NCBI GenBank assembly: GCA_002803225.1
Contig: NXFV01000252.1
Location: 1-21,914, forward strand
Origin: Gamarada debralockiae
Taxonomy: Eukaryota; Ascomycota; Leotiomycetes; Helotiales; Hyphodiscaceae
Direction of reading: 5' to 3'
DNA: 21,914 nt
The notes below the pieces were generated by a model, which saw nothing but the letters and a program-made list of their open reading frames with translations, ran no database searches and was not told the origin of the DNA. Both the position numbers and the translations under genes were made by a program. Shown one piece after another: positions 18,034-21,914 of this stretch; positions within the stretch are counted from its first letter, which is position 1; each line of letters starts with the position of its first letter.

Positions 18034-18226
18034 TATAATAGCTATACTAAATAAGACCTAAAGGAATGAGTAAACGCGTATTTATATTAAGAATCTAAAG
18101 CTAGGGAAGAAAGAAGAGAAGGAAAGAGAAGCTCTATTATAGGAAATTAAGTATAATCTCGCTTAAGGCGCACGTGGCCAGCGCCCACGTGCATGCTGTA
18201 CAGCCTATACAAGCATGGCCGTGACA
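18034..18226. repeat. Right LTR (193 bp), heavily mutated at its outer half
   Basis: Begins TATAATAGCTATA, exactly what TGTGACGGCTGCA becomes by C-to-T and G-to-A changes, and ends GCCGTGACA with the CA intact. Alignment with the left LTR needs no gaps (constant offset 1977). Mutations are dense over the first 120 bases, and the CACGTG pair near its 3' side is untouched. Confidence 0.88.
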
Positions 18227-18495
18227 TATAGGATTACTAGGAGCTATATTAGGCCCTTAAACGCTAAGTAGTATATAAATAGATTATTGTTTAAAATTTT
18301 AAATTATAAACTTATACTTTATTAGATAATTTTTGTTTTGTTATATACTAGCCTTACGCTTTTACTTAGCGGTAACGTAACCTTAGCGGTAATAAGGTGA
18401 CTTAACCTTTTGTAGTAATATAAATCTTAGCCCAGCTGTAATTACTGACTAGTATAATTTAGAGTTTAAGATCGAAGTGAATATAAGATTTCTTA
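18227..18495. other. Spacer between LTR element and kinase relic
   Basis: No gene is seen. It starts with the TATAG target duplication copy. Two copies of CTTAGCGGTAA lie at about 18365 and 18382, the second followed by taaggtgactt. The rest is AT-rich. Confidence 0.5.
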
Positions 18496-20894
18496 TTAAA
18501 TCCTACTTAATATATCTTCCCTAAAGTAGAATTTACTATCTTATAAAGCCCTTAATATATTATTCTTTATTTGTGTATTTAAAACTATATATATTTATAT
18601 CCTTAAACTTTGAGAGGAACTTAGCTAAGAGGTCGTAGCTTCTAGTAAAGAGCTAAGCTTATAAATTATTAGTAGAGAAACTCTAAACATAAGTAAGGTC
18701 TTACGTAAGTCGTATACTACTTGCTCTATAAGAGTATAGTATTTTAACTAGCAGCTCCTAATAATATTGCCTAAATCTAATAGTAATAAGTCTTATAAGT
18801 CTAGGTATAATTAGTTACGAAATAATAATATAATTTTATCGTTTGATTTCTCCTTATAAGGCTTCTAGCTAGTACTAATTTTATATAAAGTTATACCTAA
18901 AGTAAATATATTATCTTTAATATTAGGTTTTTTATCTTATTTAAACCTTAGTCTAGTATATTGAGGTTTAGGGAACTTTAGTATCTTACTACTATTAATA
19001 CTCGATCTACTAAAGTCGCAAAGCGCTATAGTACTATTATCTTATATAAGGAAATTATAGTAATCTATATCGCTATAAATAATACTCTTTAAATATATAT
19101 ATATAATCACTTCTACTACCTATAGAAGCTATCTAATAGATTAGTATTAATATTATACTTTATATAGACTAAAAGATAACTTACTTTAACTTCTTTTTAA
19201 TTTAATAAAAGGTATTTAAATTCTTTTTTAATATTCTTACTTCTAAAAACTATAGTAATAGTATAAGTATTATATATTCTCCTAAAAGGTAAACTACTTA
19301 TTAGTAATATTATAAAATAAGATAATAGTCGCCAAGCCGCTTATATACCTATTATTTAATAAATATATAATATAATATATTATTGAATAGAACCTTAATA
19401 GTAAGATTAGTTCTAATAATTCTACTAATATAGACAAACGTTCTATATCTAATAGTAAAATTAATTTAATTAAGCTAAATTTAATTAAATTCAAATATAA
19501 TATAAGTTATAATTATATTAGCTACTATAAATAAATAAAGATCGCGGAATAAGGCGGCTTTGTATATAGAGTATGTTTTAAATTTACTAATTAAAACCTA
19601 CTAATTGTCTAACTCTAGTCTTAAATAAAATATACTATAGTCTATTAAATAAGCTAGACTTACTATATAGATTCCCTTTCCTAATAGTATTAAGCTTTAG
19701 TATTTGCCTTTATTAAGCCTTTCTTTATAAGTTAAATATATTTCCTTATAGATTAACTTCAAGCTTAAGCCTATACTATATAGTAGGTATTACTTAACTA
19801 CTTTATTATAAAAGCCTTCTCTGTCCTTTAGTTAATTATAGCTAATCTTAGCTTTTGTATTATTATTTATCTTAGTAATTATTATAGGCTACCTTTTCTT
19901 TTTTTTGGAGATATAAGGTTTATTACAGAAATAGTAGTCTCTATAGTAGATTAGACTTATTAAATAAACGTATATTATAAATTATAAAGGCTTTAATAAT
20001 ATACTTAATTTTACTATTAATATATATTTAAAGCAAATAATGTAAAAGATAAATACTTACTTTAAAGGTTAATAATTCTTTTATAATTCTTTTAAAAATA
20101 ATTTTTCTTTTAGTAAAAAAGATAACTATTATAAGGTTTATTAAATAAATAAGGTTATTTTTTACTTATAGAAGCTATTACTAAGAATTTCCCCTTATCT
20201 CTTCTTATATAAGGCTAGGCAAAGCCAGATAAAGGAGGCTATTAAACTAATATTATAGCTTATAACTTTTTATATACTATACTATAAGAATAAAAGCTTA
20301 AGAGAGCGGGGCAAGTACTATATAGCTTAGTAGCCAGAAAGCTACTTATTTATTTCTATACTTTAAAAGCTTTATCTTTATATCTTTAGTCTTCTTTAGG
20401 AGATCCTTTATTTTTAAATTTAAGTAGATATAGCGTATTTACTAAAGTTAAGGAACTAGTGATTTAAGGGTTACTATATTAATAGAGTAATCTAATAAAT
20501 TGTAGCTCTTAATAGACTAGGTTTGCTAGTAAAGTGTATAAAGCTGTATATAGAAGTAGTATATAATTTATATATATATTTCTATTAAGTGAATTTAAGA
20601 AAGATATACTTTTATATTTAAATGTTATAATAGAAAAACTTAAGGCTTAAGATATTAATTAGCTAGTTTACTATTAAATATATAAACTTAATATAAGTTA
20701 CCTCTAACTAAAGAGGCTAGTATTTAACTTGTCCTTTTAACTATATCTTTACTACTACTATATTTTAGTAGTAATATCTTTTTAATAAGATTTAGATAAA
20801 GGCAGACGCAAATAAAAGAAAGTAAATAAAGGCTAAACACTATAATAAGTTAAGATATTTAATTATTAAATAGCTTATATTAATAAATACTTTA
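18496..20894 (-). pseudogene. RIP-degraded large gene ending in a protein-kinase domain
   Basis: On the minus strand one frame (codon first bases at positions divisible by 3) runs about 2.4 kb to the TAA at 18496-18498, nearly all stops TAA/TAG. The kinase lies at the C-terminal end: SGLATIILFYNIT near 19330 (N-lobe); LL*VVEVIIYIYLKSIIYSDIDYYNFL across the catalytic loop (19048-19140), giving relic (H)SDxxxxN; then ALCDFSRSSI, with DFG decayed to DFS at 19009-19017; and NIFTLGITLYKI (DIFxLGxTLYEI) near 18900. Upstream is a Ser/Thr/Gln-rich, probably disordered region with PPLSGFA*PYIRRDKGKF near 20215 and SPKKRKGSL near 19900. I do not recognise that N-terminal part. The kinase call is firm for the fold, not for a subfamily. 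Confidence 0.75.
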
Positions 20895-21677
20895 TCTTTT
20901 TATAGAAGTCTTAATAAAAGGAGAAACGTTAGCTATAATTATACTAAAGTTAAGATTTAGAGACTTTAAGTATTTACTATATATATAGTATTTTTTTATA
21001 AAGCTCCTTTAACTTTATCTACTCCTAGTCTAATACCTATCTTATTATAATAGTTAAGTTTATAAATACCTAGAGTATAAGGTTTATATTTCTAGTAGTA
21101 CTATATAGGATATAGAATATAAGTCCTCTTTTCTAATATATTTTAAGTAATATAAGTCAAACCTTTATATATTATTTTATAGGAAATAATAAGCTTAATT
21201 AAGTAAATAGATCTTTACCTTAATCGAGAAGTTATTAAAAACAATTATAGTTTAGTTAGCCTTAATAAATAAATTATCCTTCTATAGGTTTGGGAGATAG
21301 TTATATGAGACAAATATATTATTATAATACGCCTAAAATAGCCTAGGGTTATCCCTCTAGATATATAGGTAGCCCTTAAAGTAAGATATTAGTTATTAAT
21401 ATACTTACAAAGGTATTATAGCTCTAGTAGCAAGTCTAGCAACTCTAGTAGTAGGTTTAGTAACTCCAGCAGCAGGTTTAGTAACTTTAATAGTAGGTCT
21501 AATAACTCTAGCTGCAAGTTCAGTAGTACTAGGCGCTTTAGCCATAGGTTAAGTAGCTCTAGTAGCAGCTCTAGGCACTAGAGCTATAATTCCAGTAGCT
21601 CTAGTAATAGCTCTAGCTGCTTTAGCTGTAAGTCGAGTAGTATTAGGACTAGCTAAAGCGACTAAAGTAGAGTGTCT
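20895..21677 (-). pseudogene. Degraded coding segment upstream of the kinase relic, unknown family
   Basis: A minus-strand frame (first bases congruent to 2 mod 3) runs from about 21677 to a TAA near 20894, interrupted by TAA/TAG. It starts with a Thr/Ala/Pro/Arg-rich stretch (LVALASPNTTRL, TKPAAGVTKPTTRVARL) and continues with SYFKGYLYI, FVSYNYLPNL and YYLKYIRKEDLY. It abuts the kinase relic in the same direction with a one-base frame difference. It may be the 5' part of the same gene, with an intron or indel between, or a separate gene. No domain was recognised. Confidence 0.45.
21426..21530 (-). repeat. 21-bp (7-codon) tandem repeat, five copies
   Basis: Units start at 21426, 21447, 21468, 21489 and 21510 (plus-strand form AGTAGTAGGTTTAGTAACTCT). 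On the minus strand they encode a TKPAAGV-type heptapeptide, basic and disordered; on the plus strand the same DNA reads as a hydrophobic VGLVTPA-type repeat. Less regular copies continue to about 21640. The minus reading fits the downstream relic frame and is preferred. Confidence 0.7.
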
Positions 21678-21914
21678 ATAAATTTAATAATAAGTATCTT
21701 AGTATTCTTAAATAAATTATAATAACTTAACTATTAAACTCCTTATTTAATTATTTAAAATTTAAAATATTACGCTAAGAAGAACTTACTACTACCTTTC
21801 TTTAGTATAAAGGCAAGATATAAAAGGAACTAGGGCAATATTAAACTTATCGTACAAAGTTATTTAGTATAGTATTATCTAAAGAGAGGAGGAGATTATA
21901 CTTTAGTAATAGTT
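21678..21914. other. AT-rich end of window, no feature
   Basis: No gene, repeat or hairpin was recognised. Composition is similar to the RIP-hit regions, with few CA or TG. Confidence 0.4.

Larger units (their letters stand above)
16057..18226. mobile_element. Non-autonomous LTR retrotransposon, 2170 bp, with intact target duplications
   Basis: Two 193-bp direct repeats (16057-16249 and 18034-18226) flank a 1784-bp interior and are themselves flanked by identical 5-bp TATAG at 16052-16056 and 18227-18231. LTR ends are TG...CA with short inverted termini (TGTGACGG at the start, CCGTGACA at the end, each best preserved in a different copy). No gag or pol relic was seen inside, so it would have depended on another element's enzymes. 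It is shorter than typical LARDs and longer than typical TRIMs. No tRNA primer-binding site is obvious after 16249. Orientation is therefore unassigned. Confidence 0.85.

Noticed and set aside
19294..19494. 66-codon minus-strand open frame as a separate small gene
   Set aside because: It is in the same frame as the kinase relic and begins at a TTG. It is best read as an uninterrupted piece of that relic's N-terminal side, not an independent gene.
1..21914. Mitochondrial or protist origin suggested by the AT-rich sequence
   Set aside because: The bias is specific to CA/TG loss with TA gain, relic genes carry fungal transposon and DUF3435 motifs, and CA/TG-normal islands of ordinary composition are interspersed.

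Overview
The window looks like a gene-free, AT-rich accessory or heterochromatic block from a filamentous ascomycete (Pezizomycotina) with active or past repeat-induced point mutation (RIP). Over most of it CpA and TpG are nearly absent and TpA is in great excess. For example, 8221-8280 holds about 13 TA, no CA and no TG. No open frame is longer than about 90 codons, yet long stretches still read as recognisable proteins when in-frame TAA/TAG are taken as former CAA, CAG or TGG codons. All homology calls were made by eye from such readings; no search was run.

Layout. 1-3375: two RIP-killed Ty3/gypsy chromovirus fragments in opposite orientation, a plus-strand pol C-terminal half (about 902-2337) and a minus-strand integrase end plus chromodomain (2920-3375). 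3376-4136: a RIP-poor island with a 10-C run, then a 15-bp minisatellite. About 4980-9850: a Tad1-type LINE, with ORF1 (three CCHC knuckles) and ORF2 (endonuclease, reverse transcriptase, C-terminal Cys/His motif). Each LINE ORF keeps a single frame, and the two meet at a relic TAATG overlap. 9890-11009 (minus): a degraded unknown gene with half of a zinc-cluster-like motif. It is divergent from 11522-14343 (plus), a degraded DUF3435 tyrosine recombinase gene with likely introns and a C2H2 end, the domain family that includes Starship captains.

14545-15912 carries three tandem arrays: a palindrome-rich 195-bp higher-order repeat, an 11-12 copy 17-bp palindromic array and an 18-bp array. 16057-18226 is a structurally complete non-autonomous LTR element: two 193-bp LTRs starting TGTGACGG and ending CCGTGACA, 5-bp TATAG target duplications, and no pol. 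Its 5' LTR and interior are little mutated while its 3' LTR is heavily mutated. 18496-21677 (minus) is a degraded large gene, or two genes, ending in a protein-kinase domain.

Nothing here is expected to make a working protein. The interest lies in how well structure survives: reading frames, splice branch points, palindromic repeats and RIP-free islands. The best candidates for something undescribed are the palindromic 195-bp array with its neighbouring arrays, the non-autonomous LTR element, and the multi-domain kinase relic next to a recombinase relic.
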